Positions 1 through 5,833 of a stretch of DNA of 7,650 nt are shown here, piece after piece. The stretch lies in NCBI GenBank assembly GCA_016793525.1, contig JAEUJT010000458.1, forward strand, positions 1-7,650. The letters are read 5' to 3'. Position 1 is the stretch's first letter, and every line of letters starts with the position of its first letter. Origin of the DNA: Archangium sp. GTDB taxonomy: Bacteria > Myxococcota > Myxococcia > Myxococcales > Myxococcaceae. Both the position numbers and the translations under genes were made by a program. The notes beneath the pieces were generated by a model. That model was given only the letters and a program-made list of their open reading frames with translations, did no database searches and had not been told where the DNA came from.

Positions 1-153
1 CTCGACCCGCTCCGGAGGCACCTCGAGCTCCCGCTCCAGCAGCGGCGCCAAGCCCTCGTCCTGCGCCACCACCATCGTTCGCCGCTTCACGTGAGCGCCC
101 TCGTACCACGCCGCGACGTCGTGCTTGACGTCGGCGCGCGACTGGCGCGTCAT
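1..153 (-). CDS. Unidentified protein, N-terminal 51 residues (runs off left edge)
   Basis: Reading the minus strand from an ATG at 153, the frame is open to the window edge, giving 51 residues beginning MTRQSRADVKHDVAAWYEGA. Almost every codon ends in G or C (about 48 of 51), which matches the real genes here and is the main reason for calling it. The visible part is soluble and charged, without a signal peptide; its end is Glu-rich (LLERELEVPPERVE). There is no clear Shine-Dalgarno before the ATG, and the frame remains open a little further upstream, so the start is uncertain; a GTG or ATG further in (residues 22 and 27) are alternatives. Its ATG lies 7 bases from the likely start of the divergent gene to its right. 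I do not recognise the family and the rest of the gene is outside the window. Confidence 0.6.
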   Translation of the reverse strand, partial: MTRQSRADVKHDVAAWYEGAHVKRRTMVVAQDEGLAPLLERELEVPPERVE

Positions 154-160
154 CTGCTGC

Positions 161-1648
161 GTGACGCTTTCTCCGTCGGACGTGCTGCAGCGGCTTTTGG
201 ACTTTCACGCCGAACGGCAGACCCGCATGTTTCGAGTGGCGACCGGCGCTGCACCACGTGCCCGGCGTCAACCGCTCCACGGCGACTTTCCCGAGTGGAG
301 CAACCGCGAGCTCGAGCAGAGCCTGAGCGAAAAGCTGACCAGCGCGTCGCTCGATGCCGACCGCAAGCCGCGCTTCGAAGCCACCCTGCGGGTCGTGCGG
401 AGGCTGTGGGTCGAGTCGCGCATCGCGGGGGCCTTCGACGAAGCCGATGACGTGGCGCACGACACCCAGGTGCGCTCCATCGGTCAGGCCTGGTCGGCGA
501 TCGAAGGCTTGCGCGCGGCGCCGCGGGAGACCACCACCGAGGCTCGACGGCTGCTCGAGGCCGACGCCGCCGACGCGTTGTGGAAACACCGCAGCGCCTG
601 GGCCCGGGCGATGGATACCGGCATCTCCTCGCTGGCGGCGCTTGGAGGCGGAGCACCGGAAGCCACGCTCGAGCACCTCCACGGCCGGCCGCTGGGGCCT
701 CGCTGCGACGACGCGGCGCTGCTCCTACGCGAGACCGACGACGCCTACCTCGACCTGCTCGCCTTCGTGCTCAAGCGGGTCGACCCGAAGCTGCGCCCAC
801 AGAATGCGTGCCTGGCCGATGTCGCGCACGCGCTCGCCGGGCCCTGGGTGGTCGACGCGTTTCGAAAAGAAGATCTCCGCCACGCGATGACGCGTTGCCT
901 CGAGGCCATGGGCCTACACCCGGCGGCCGACGGGCACATTCGCATTCACGCCGGTGCCTCGACGTCTGACCTCTTCGACGTCTCCGTGCCCGACGACGTG
1001 CGCCTGACGCTGCACGAGACAGACGGCTTCGACGGCTACGCGGCGGTCTTCAACGCCTGGGGTACAGCGCAACACCGCGCGCGGGTGTCCGACTCGCTGC
1101 ACACGACGGAGCGCTTCTTCGGAGACCAGGCCGTTCCCGCCGCGATGGGCCTCGTCTTCGAGGCGCTGCCGCTCGACGAGAAGTTCCTCGCCTGGGCGCT
1201 GCGGCTCCCCGCAAGCCGAGCGAGAGAATCAGCGCGGGCCTACGCGTTTCGGCAGCTCGCGCTTCTGCGGCGGGAGGCGGCGATGCTGCTTGCCTCGCGT
1301 GCGCTGCTCCGGAGCGGCCCCACGCCGGGGAGCTTCGACGACTTCACCTCGCAGGTGACGAGCGCGCTCCACGTCGCGGTTCCGCGCGGGCACCTGCTGG
1401 TCGAGGCTTCGCTGTTCCTCGACGGAGCGCCGCGGCTCGACGCCTGGGCGCTGGCGCACGCGCAGTTCGAGCACGTGCGCGGGCGCTTCAATGAAGACTT
1501 CTGGCGAAACCCGGCGGCCGGCGCGTGGCTGGCGACCACCGCGGGGCTCGGTCAGCGCGACGACGCGGTGAAGACGGCTGAGCGCTTGGGCGCGACGCTC
1601 CAACTCGCCGGAGTCGCGCGGCACCGAGTCAGCGTCATGGGCGCGTAG
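161..1648 (+). CDS. Gluzincin (M3-like) peptidase homologue with degenerate zinc site; probable pseudo-enzyme
   Basis: About 495 residues, mostly helical, no signal peptide or membrane segment, so probably cytoplasmic. The C-terminal half follows the layout I know from M3-like gluzincin peptidases: a PDDVRL strand (277-282), a GYAAVF lead-in (292-297), GDQAV (321-325), a helical block (355-385), and a C-terminal segment with DAWALAHAQFEHVRGRF (427-443) and DFWRNPAAG (446-454), corresponding to the family's RAWxLExQLRxxLRxxFGxDWFRNPxAG. Where active members have HExGH, this protein has Asn298-Ala-Trp-Gly-Thr302, and the downstream glutamate ligand position after GDxAV is Ala327. Both histidines, the catalytic glutamate and the third ligand therefore appear lost while the fold pattern is kept. 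It is likely a non-catalytic relative with a binding or regulatory role; the substrate is unknown. Start: an in-frame TGA lies at 92-94; TTG at 125 and GTG at 161 are possible. GTG 161 is preferred because the upstream stretch would overlap the divergent gene. No clear Shine-Dalgarno. The alignment is from memory. Confidence 0.8.
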   Translation: MTLSPSDVLQRLLDFHAERQTRMFRVATGAAPRARRQPLHGDFPEWSNRELEQSLSEKLTSASLDADRKPRFEATLRVVRRLWVESRIAGAFDEADDVAHDTQVRSIGQAWSAIEGLRAAPRETTTEARRLLEADAADALWKHRSAWARAMDTGISSLAALGGGAPEATLEHLHGRPLGPRCDDAALLLRETDDAYLDLLAFVLKRVDPKLRPQNACLADVAHALAGPWVVDAFRKEDLRHAMTRCLEAMGLHPAADGHIRIHAGASTSDLFDVSVPDDVRLTLHETDGFDGYAAVFNAWGTAQHRARVSDSLHTTERFFGDQAVPAAMGLVFEALPLDEKFLAWALRLPASRARESARAYAFRQLALLRREAAMLLASRALLRSGPTPGSFDDFTSQVTSALHVAVPRGHLLVEASLFLDGAPRLDAWALAHAQFEHVRGRFNEDFWRNPAAGAWLATTAGLGQRDDAVKTAERLGATLQLAGVARHRVSVMGA

Positions 1649-1752
1649 GCGCCGTTTGGCTGAAGCATCACCTCCGACTGTCGAAGTCGGGCGCGGGCTG
1701 TGTTGTCAGTGTGGGTGCCTCGAGGCCGCGCGTTTGCTCAACTCTGGCTCGA

Positions 1753-1769
1753 TGCCCCGCCACGGGGCA
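1753..1769. terminator. Hairpin between convergent genes, possible terminator
   Basis: TGCCCCG and CGGGGCA form a perfect 7-bp stem around a 3-base CCA loop. It lies 105 bases after the stop of the gluzincin homologue, in the non-coding gap before the convergent small gene. No T-tract follows on either strand, so intrinsic termination is only possible, not shown. Confidence 0.4.
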
Positions 1770-1795
1770 CCGCCACGAGGAGCTGAACGCACGAA

Positions 1796-1818
1796 GGGCC
1801 CGCCGACGGAGCGGGCCC
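1796..1818. terminator. Strong GC hairpin between convergent genes, probable terminator of the minus-strand gene
   Basis: GGGCCCGC, a 7-base loop (CGACGGA) and GCGGGCCC make a perfect 8-bp all-GC stem. Read on the minus strand it lies 63 bases past the stop of the small Lys-rich gene and is followed by TTCGTGCGTT, a weakly T-rich run. On the plus strand it could also stop readthrough from the gluzincin homologue. The gap 1649-1881 holds this hairpin and the one at 1753-1769, and no gene that I can support. Confidence 0.5.
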
Positions 1819-1881
1819 GCGAAGACACCGGCGACGCCGGCCCGAGTGGGAGCGCCGGCCGCCGGTCTCTCTTCGTACGGC

Positions 1882-2208
1882 TTACGACTTCTTCTTGGTG
1901 CGCAGCTTCGAGACGATCTTGTCTTTCGTCACGTTGCGCGCCGCCGGCGCCGCGGCCTTCTGGGCCATGGCCTTGCGGTGCTTGAGCGCCCGCAGGAGGT
2001 GCATCTCGATGAGCAGCAGCTCGTCGCTGAGCTCTTCGTTGTCGCCCGCCGCCTTCGGAAGTGGCGCTCTGGTATCGACGCGCGCGCCGTAGCGCATGCG
2101 AAGCGCCTTCTCTTCGGTCGCCGTCGTGGTCGCCGCGCCTTCACGCGACAACGCCGTCGTGACCTCTTCCGCCGTCACCACCGCAGTGTTTCCTGCCTTG
2201 CGCTCCAT
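1882..2208 (-). CDS. Small Lys-rich hypothetical protein, 108 residues
   Basis: I do not recognise a named family. The protein begins MERKAGNTAVVTAEEVTTAL. It has a Thr/Ala-rich N-terminal third, then EEKALRMRYGARVD (32-45), a probable amphipathic helix rich in Leu and Glu (about 56-80, NEELSDELLLIEMHLLRALK), and a strongly basic tail ending KLRTKKKS. No signal peptide, membrane segment or cysteine is seen, so it is probably cytoplasmic; the basic tail could bind nucleic acid or an acidic partner, but that is a guess. The start is well fixed: GAGGG lies at 2217-2221 with 8 bases to the ATG at 2208. The frame stays open far upstream, but that part is non-coding in character. It has its own plausible promoter and a hairpin in the leader, and sits alone between a convergent and a co-directional gene. 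Confidence 0.82.
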   Translation of the reverse strand: MERKAGNTAVVTAEEVTTALSREGAATTTATEEKALRMRYGARVDTRAPLPKAAGDNEELSDELLLIEMHLLRALKHRKAMAQKAAAPAARNVTKDKIVSKLRTKKKS

Positions 2209-2254
2209 GTGTGTTTCCCTCGTCTCGTCTGAACCTGAACAACCGGCCATGTAC

Positions 2255-2273
2255 GATGCGGCAAAGCCGCATT
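2255..2273 (-). promoter_or_regulatory. Hairpin at the predicted 5' end of the small-gene mRNA
   Basis: ATGCGGC and GCCGCAT form a perfect 7-bp stem (2256-2262 with 2266-2272) around a 3-base loop, with a possible G-U closing pair. It begins 47 bases before the ATG of the Lys-rich gene. If the promoter at 2282-2309 is used, transcription would start near 2275, placing this stem at the very 5' end of the message, where such stems commonly slow decay. It could also be an attenuator or protein site; the sequence does not decide. Confidence 0.4.
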
Positions 2274-2281
2274 CGTTGGGG

Positions 2282-2309
2282 AGTGTAGCGATCGACGCCG
2301 ACCCCGCAA
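2282..2309 (-). promoter_or_regulatory. Candidate sigma-70-type promoter for the Lys-rich small gene
   Basis: On the minus strand TTGCGG (2309-2304) and TACACT (2287-2282) are separated by 16 bases. The -35 matches 3 of 6 and the -10 matches 4 of 6 consensus positions. The site lies in the least GC-rich part of the gap, just downstream of an AAAAATTT run, and about 75 bases before the start codon. Confidence 0.4.
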
Positions 2310-2381
2310 ATTTTTGGCCTGACACCCGCCAAACCCTCGCGCCCACCCACACGCGTCTACATCGGGGCAGACCGAGGGCAA

Positions 2382-2398
2382 TTTTCCGGTCTGGAAAA
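2382..2398. terminator. AT-rich hairpin downstream of the minus-strand lipoprotein gene, possible terminator
   Basis: TTTTCC and GGAAAA make a 6-bp stem around a 5-base loop, 52 bases past the lipoprotein stop codon at 2450. A competing pairing exists: TTTCCGG (2383-2389) with CCGGAAA (2409-2415) around a 19-base loop. On the minus strand the first stem is followed by ATTGCCC, so a classical T-tract is missing. The gap 2209-2449 also holds the promoter and leader hairpin of the small gene. Confidence 0.35.
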
Positions 2399-2449
2399 GT
2401 CGTACCGGCCGGAAATGACTGGGGTTTTTCGGGGGCTGAAAACCGCGGT

Positions 2450-3598
2450 TCAGCGAGGCTTCGGAGTGCCGCCGTCGGGTTTGGACGGAGCTGGCTTGGG
2501 TGCTGGCGCGTCGGGGGCTCCAGGAGCGGCCGGCTCGTCGTCTTCGGGCGCTTCGTCGACGGCGGGCTCGTCAGCGGCCTTCTTCGAGGGTGCTGCACGC
2601 GACAGCGCGATGCCCGCGTCGGTGCGCTCGAAGCCGAAGCGCTCGAGGGCCGCGGCGATGCCTTGCGGCTTGTCTTCGTCGGGCAAAAATTCAGCGGGCG
2701 CGGCGATGGCGGGCTCCACGCCGATGTTGGCCATCGACGCATCGAGCACGAGGCGAAGCTCGGCCACTTCTTCTTTCGACGTCACCACCAGGCGGCCGTC
2801 GAGGCGCGCCTTGAGCACCACCGACGTCTTGGCGTCGACGAACACTTCGCCCTGGAGCGTGCGCGGCTGGCGCACCTCGTAGAAGGCCTGACGGCGGCGC
2901 GTGGTGTCGTCGACGCCGTTGCGGGGCACCGCGATGGAGGGCAGCGCCGGCGCCGAGCTCTCCAGCGGGGGCCCGAGGGTGACTGCGTATTTCCACGCGG
3001 TGCGGCCCTCGACGGTGCTCGTGCCTTGGGCGGTGAGCTTGAGCCTGCCCCGAAAGAGCTCGTCGAAGTCGCCGATGCCGCCGAACGACTCGTCGCGCAT
3101 GCGCTCGGCCATGCCCCGGTCGCGCAGCCGCTGACGGAACTTCGCCGCCCCCGCCGCGCCGTACGTGGCCCGCGCGAAGACGTTGCCGGCGACGCGAATG
3201 ACCTCCAAGCCCTGCTCGTTGGAGTTCGACAGCTTGGCGTGAAAGTTCCCGCTCACGCCTCCGGTGCCGGCCTGAAGCTCGCGCGTCTCCTGCAGCCGCA
3301 GCCCGTGCACCGGGGCGTCGGGAGCAGACCATTCCCAAGAGATGGACGCGACGTAGGTGTGCGGGCCGATGCGCTCGGTCACCTCACCCGCGCGCATGCC
3401 CAAGACCCGGCGGGCCACGCGAGGCACGTCGGCGACGTCTTCGGGGCGGAGCACCTCGGCGGCCGCGGCGACCGCCTGGGGCGGGTCTTCAGGCGAAAAG
3501 ATGCGTTGCTTCGCGGCCTTGTCGACCGGGTCGCGGCAGGCGACGCACGGCAGCACACTGGCGCACAGCAACAGCACACTGAAGATCCGGCCACTCAC
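2450..3598 (-). CDS. Putative lipoprotein of unknown function with Pro/Ala-rich tail
   Basis: About 382 residues from the GTG at 3598. The N-terminus is VSGRIFSVLLLCASVLPCVA followed by Cys21: an Arg, a hydrophobic core and a cysteine near the end, as in a lipoprotein signal peptide, although the lipobox is not ideal (CVAC at 18-21 or VLPC at 15-18). The body contains a region of alternating hydrophobic beta-type segments (about 75-300), including GEVFVDAKTSVVLKARLDGR (250-269), a pattern that recalls LolA/LppX-like periplasmic lipid carriers, though I cannot confirm the fold. The tail (about 336-382) is acidic, then Pro/Ala/Lys-rich and probably unstructured. An in-frame ATG at 3655 would add 19 residues, but those codons have poorer G/C third positions, would spoil the signal peptide and would leave only 13 bases to the divergent gene, so GTG 3598 is preferred. 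Neither start has a good Shine-Dalgarno. The role is unknown; it probably sits at the cell envelope. Confidence 0.78.
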   Translation of the reverse strand: MSGRIFSVLLLCASVLPCVACRDPVDKAAKQRIFSPEDPPQAVAAAAEVLRPEDVADVPRVARRVLGMRAGEVTERIGPHTYVASISWEWSAPDAPVHGLRLQETRELQAGTGGVSGNFHAKLSNSNEQGLEVIRVAGNVFARATYGAAGAAKFRQRLRDRGMAERMRDESFGGIGDFDELFRGRLKLTAQGTSTVEGRTAWKYAVTLGPPLESSAPALPSIAVPRNGVDDTTRRRQAFYEVRQPRTLQGEVFVDAKTSVVLKARLDGRLVVTSKEEVAELRLVLDASMANIGVEPAIAAPAEFLPDEDKPQGIAAALERFGFERTDAGIALSRAAPSKKAADEPAVDEAPEDDEPAAPGAPDAPAPKPAPSKPDGGTPKPR

Positions 3599-3668
3599 AA
3601 GGGCGGGGGATGTAGCACCGGAGCCCCTCAGGCACGCGCGGGCAAATCGCGTCATACTCGCGATTGTT
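3599..3668. promoter_or_regulatory. Divergent intergenic region between two lipoprotein genes
   Basis: This 70-base gap must carry the promoters for both flanking lipoprotein genes unless these lie inside the coding regions. TATGAC on the minus strand (3656-3651) and CATACT on the plus strand (3653-3658) overlap and each match a -10 box at 4 of 6 positions, but no convincing -35 accompanies either. I see no inverted repeat that would mark an operator. Confidence 0.3.
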
Positions 3669-4832
3669 GTGGACTCGAGATGCGTTCTGGTGTTGCCGAC
3701 TCTTGCCCTCCTCGGGTGCGGGCGCACGGGCATGCCCTGCGACTCGGTCACCTGCCCCGAGCTGAACGAGCTGCTCCCCGCAGATCCCGGTCCCGTCATG
3801 GCCCTCCCCGCCGCGCCCGACGTGGTGTGGGTGGTCGATCGCTCGGCGTCGATGGCGCAGGCCATCGAGCCCCAATCGCAGTGCCCCGAGAACTGCGGCA
3901 TCAACGGCCGCGGCTGCCCGCTCACCTGCGCCACGCGTTGGGCCTCGGTGCGCCGCGCGCTCGAGGGGGTGCTGAACGAAACGGCCTCCACCGCTCGCCA
4001 CGCGATGCTCATCTTCCCCAGCGACGGCCAGTGTTCGAGCACGCCGCGCTTCAACGTCGCGCCCGCCGACGTCGATGACGAGACCACCCGCCTCCAACGG
4101 GTGGACGACGCCAAGCGCCAGCTCACGCTGAAGGGCCCCTTCGGCGGCTCGCCCCAAGCGGAGGCTCTTGGTTTCATCGCCGGCGTCGAGGCGCTGCGCG
4201 GCGAGGAGCGCGAGCACCTGGTGGTGTTGGTGACCGATGGCCTGCCCAACTGCAACGAGCGCAACCCCAACACCTGCGCCGTTCCCGAGGCCTGCCGGTG
4301 CACGAGCCTCACCTGCGGAGGCTCGACCTGCGCCACCGGCTGCCTCGACGACGCGGCGACCATGGCGGCGATGACGGCGCTCCGCGCCTCGGGGCAGCAG
4401 CTCGTCATGCTCGGCGTGGGCGGCGACCTGGCCGCCTCGGAGACCCAGCTCGTCTTCACCCGCCTCGCCATCACCGGCGGCGCGCGAAGGGCCTGCACCA
4501 CCGACAGCGCCTGTGGGCCAAACGGCCGCTGCGTCGTGGCGGAGCGACTCTGCGCCTCGCCCACCTGGTGGCTGAAGACCGCGGCCGATGCCGACGTCAT
4601 CGCGCAGCACTTCACGGCGCGCATCGCGGAGTCGTCGCGCTGCCGCTACGTGCTGCAGCCGCACCCCTCGGTGACGAGCGCGACGCGCCCCCTGCTGAAC
4701 GTCTTCATCGACGGCGCGCCGTACCGACTCGGCAACGGGTGGGCGTACGAAAGCGAGGCGGTGATTCGGCTCACGGGTCGGCTGTGCGCCTCGGCCCTCG
4801 CCGGCGCCGACGTGACGGTCTCGTTGCCCTGA
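3669..4832 (+). CDS. Cys-rich von Willebrand factor A (VWA) domain lipoprotein
   Basis: 387 residues from the GTG at 3669. The N-terminus ends in a textbook lipobox, LLGC (14-17), so the mature protein should be lipid-anchored in the envelope. A VWA domain spans about 50-270 with metal-ion-dependent adhesion site residues Asp57-x-Ser59-x-Ser61, GGSP (159-162) and Asp190 in VTDG; such domains bind ligands through a divalent ion. The mature part has about 21 cysteines: a CxxxxCxxxxxxCxxxC group after the first metal motif (72-87), a dense cluster inserted after VTDG (195-225), and CTTDSACGPNGRC (276-288), which resembles a small disulfide module. The C-terminal part (about 310-387) looks like a separate beta domain. 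The layout resembles myxobacterial VWA lipoproteins such as the gliding adhesin CglB, but orthology is not shown. No Shine-Dalgarno is visible; the start is chosen for the signal peptide. The bestrophin gene follows after 67 bases. Confidence 0.88.
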   Translation: MDSRCVLVLPTLALLGCGRTGMPCDSVTCPELNELLPADPGPVMALPAAPDVVWVVDRSASMAQAIEPQSQCPENCGINGRGCPLTCATRWASVRRALEGVLNETASTARHAMLIFPSDGQCSSTPRFNVAPADVDDETTRLQRVDDAKRQLTLKGPFGGSPQAEALGFIAGVEALRGEEREHLVVLVTDGLPNCNERNPNTCAVPEACRCTSLTCGGSTCATGCLDDAATMAAMTALRASGQQLVMLGVGGDLAASETQLVFTRLAITGGARRACTTDSACGPNGRCVVAERLCASPTWWLKTAADADVIAQHFTARIAESSRCRYVLQPHPSVTSATRPLLNVFIDGAPYRLGNGWAYESEAVIRLTGRLCASALAGADVTVSLP

Positions 4833-4899
4833 GAAAGTCGGTGAGTCGCGGGGGGTTTGCAGCTACGCACCCGCCCCTTTCTTTCGAGGCCCCGACGAC

Positions 4900-5808
4900 A
4901 TGGTGATTGGCGACAGGTTGCCCTGGCGGGCGGTGGTGATGCTGCAGTGGCGGTGGCTGCTCGCCATCTTCACCGTGGCGCTCGGCGCGCGCTTCTGGGT
5001 GTACGAGGGTGGCCGCGTGCCCTTCACGCCGATGCCGTTTCAGATCGCCGGCGTCGCCATCTCCATCTTCCTCGCGTTTCGCAACAACAGCTCGTACGAC
5101 CGCTGGTGGGAAGGCCGCAAGTTGTGGGGCGGTTTGGTCAACTCGTCGCGCACGTTCGCGCGGCAGGTGCTGACCTTCATCGATGGCTCGACGGCGGAGG
5201 CGAAGGCGCTCCAGCGCGAGCTGGTTCTGCGCGAGGTGGCGTTCCTCAACGCGCTCCGCCACCAGCTCCGCGGCGAGCCCGCGACGACCGACCTTGCCGG
5301 GCTGGTGCCAGACGTCGAGCTCGCGGCGCTGGCGCAGCAGAAGAACGTGGCCGCGTTTCTGGTGCACACGAATGGCGTCAAGCTGGCCGAGGCGGTGAAG
5401 CAGGGCTGGCTGTCGGAGCAGCGCTTCATGTGGCTCGACTCGACGCTGGCGGAGCTGATCAACCACCAGGGCGGTTGTGAGCGCATCAAGAGCACGCCGG
5501 TGCCGACCGCGTACCGCTTCTTCAGCCACGTCTTCACCCGCACCTTCGTGGTCGTGCTGCCGCTGGGGTTGGTGGAGCAGCTGGGCGTCTTCACCATCGG
5601 CACGGTGATGGTGCTGGGCTTCGTCTTCTTGGTGCTCGAGACCATCGGCAAGCTCCTGGAAGACCCATTTTCGCTGGGCCCCAACGGGCTGGCGCTGAGC
5701 ACCATCTGCCGCACCATCGAGATCAACGTCAGGCAGCAGCTGGGCGACACCGAGCTTCCGCCGGCGGCCGTCGCCGAGCACCGCGGCCCCATCGACGTGT
5801 TGATGTAA
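4900..5808 (+). CDS. Bestrophin-family ion channel
   Basis: 302 residues, a normal length for bacterial bestrophins (UPF0187/YneE type), which form pentameric channels in the inner membrane. Diagnostic motifs are present: LAFRNNSSYDRWWEGRKLWG (58-77), CERIKSTPVPTAY (193-205) and EDPF (254-257). Hydrophobic segments lie at about 13-33, 44-62, 212-230 and 232-252, as expected for four helices with a cytosolic helical middle (about 85-205). Family knowledge: animal members are anion channels permeable to bicarbonate, algal thylakoid members are tied to bicarbonate supply, and a characterised Klebsiella homologue prefers cations, so selectivity here is unknown. The start is ATG 4900, with GAGG at 4886-4889 ten bases upstream, a weak Shine-Dalgarno. 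The stop is 25 bases from the start of the next gene, which has a strong ribosome site, so the two are probably co-transcribed. The upstream VWA gene may belong to the same unit (67-base gap). Confidence 0.93.
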   Translation: MVIGDRLPWRAVVMLQWRWLLAIFTVALGARFWVYEGGRVPFTPMPFQIAGVAISIFLAFRNNSSYDRWWEGRKLWGGLVNSSRTFARQVLTFIDGSTAEAKALQRELVLREVAFLNALRHQLRGEPATTDLAGLVPDVELAALAQQKNVAAFLVHTNGVKLAEAVKQGWLSEQRFMWLDSTLAELINHQGGCERIKSTPVPTAYRFFSHVFTRTFVVVLPLGLVEQLGVFTIGTVMVLGFVFLVLETIGKLLEDPFSLGPNGLALSTICRTIEINVRQQLGDTELPPAAVAEHRGPIDVLM

Positions 5809-5833
5809 CTGCCAGCCCCAGGAGCGATGACGC

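Noticed and set aside
1811..1860. CCGGCGACGCCGG palindrome (1828-1840) as a protein-binding site
   Set aside because: Short GC palindromes are frequent by chance in DNA of this composition, and it lies between two convergent 3' ends where an operator is not expected.
2209..2742. Upstream extension of the Lys-rich small gene to 286 residues
   Set aside because: The added part is Pro/Ser/Arg-rich shadow sequence overlapping the lipoprotein gene; the ATG at 2208 has a proper Shine-Dalgarno.
2096..4078. Long plus-strand open frame of 660 codons across the lipoprotein gene
   Set aside because: It is Arg/His/Gly-rich in the way expected of a GC-rich antisense shadow, crosses several gene borders including the divergent promoter region, and resembles no family.
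3656..4624. Upstream extension of the minus-strand lipoprotein to 724 residues
   Set aside because: It would run antisense through most of the VWA gene and bury the signal peptide in mid-protein.
3489..4664. Minus-strand open frame opposite the VWA gene
   Set aside because: The VWA gene on the plus strand has clear motifs and a signal peptide; the opposite frame is low-complexity shadow translation.
4833..4899. Possible terminator between the VWA gene and the bestrophin gene (GAGAAAG with CTTTC, and GCGGGG with CCCCGC-like pairing)
   Set aside because: The pairing is imperfect with a loop of about 40 bases and no T-tract in a useful position; not enough to call.
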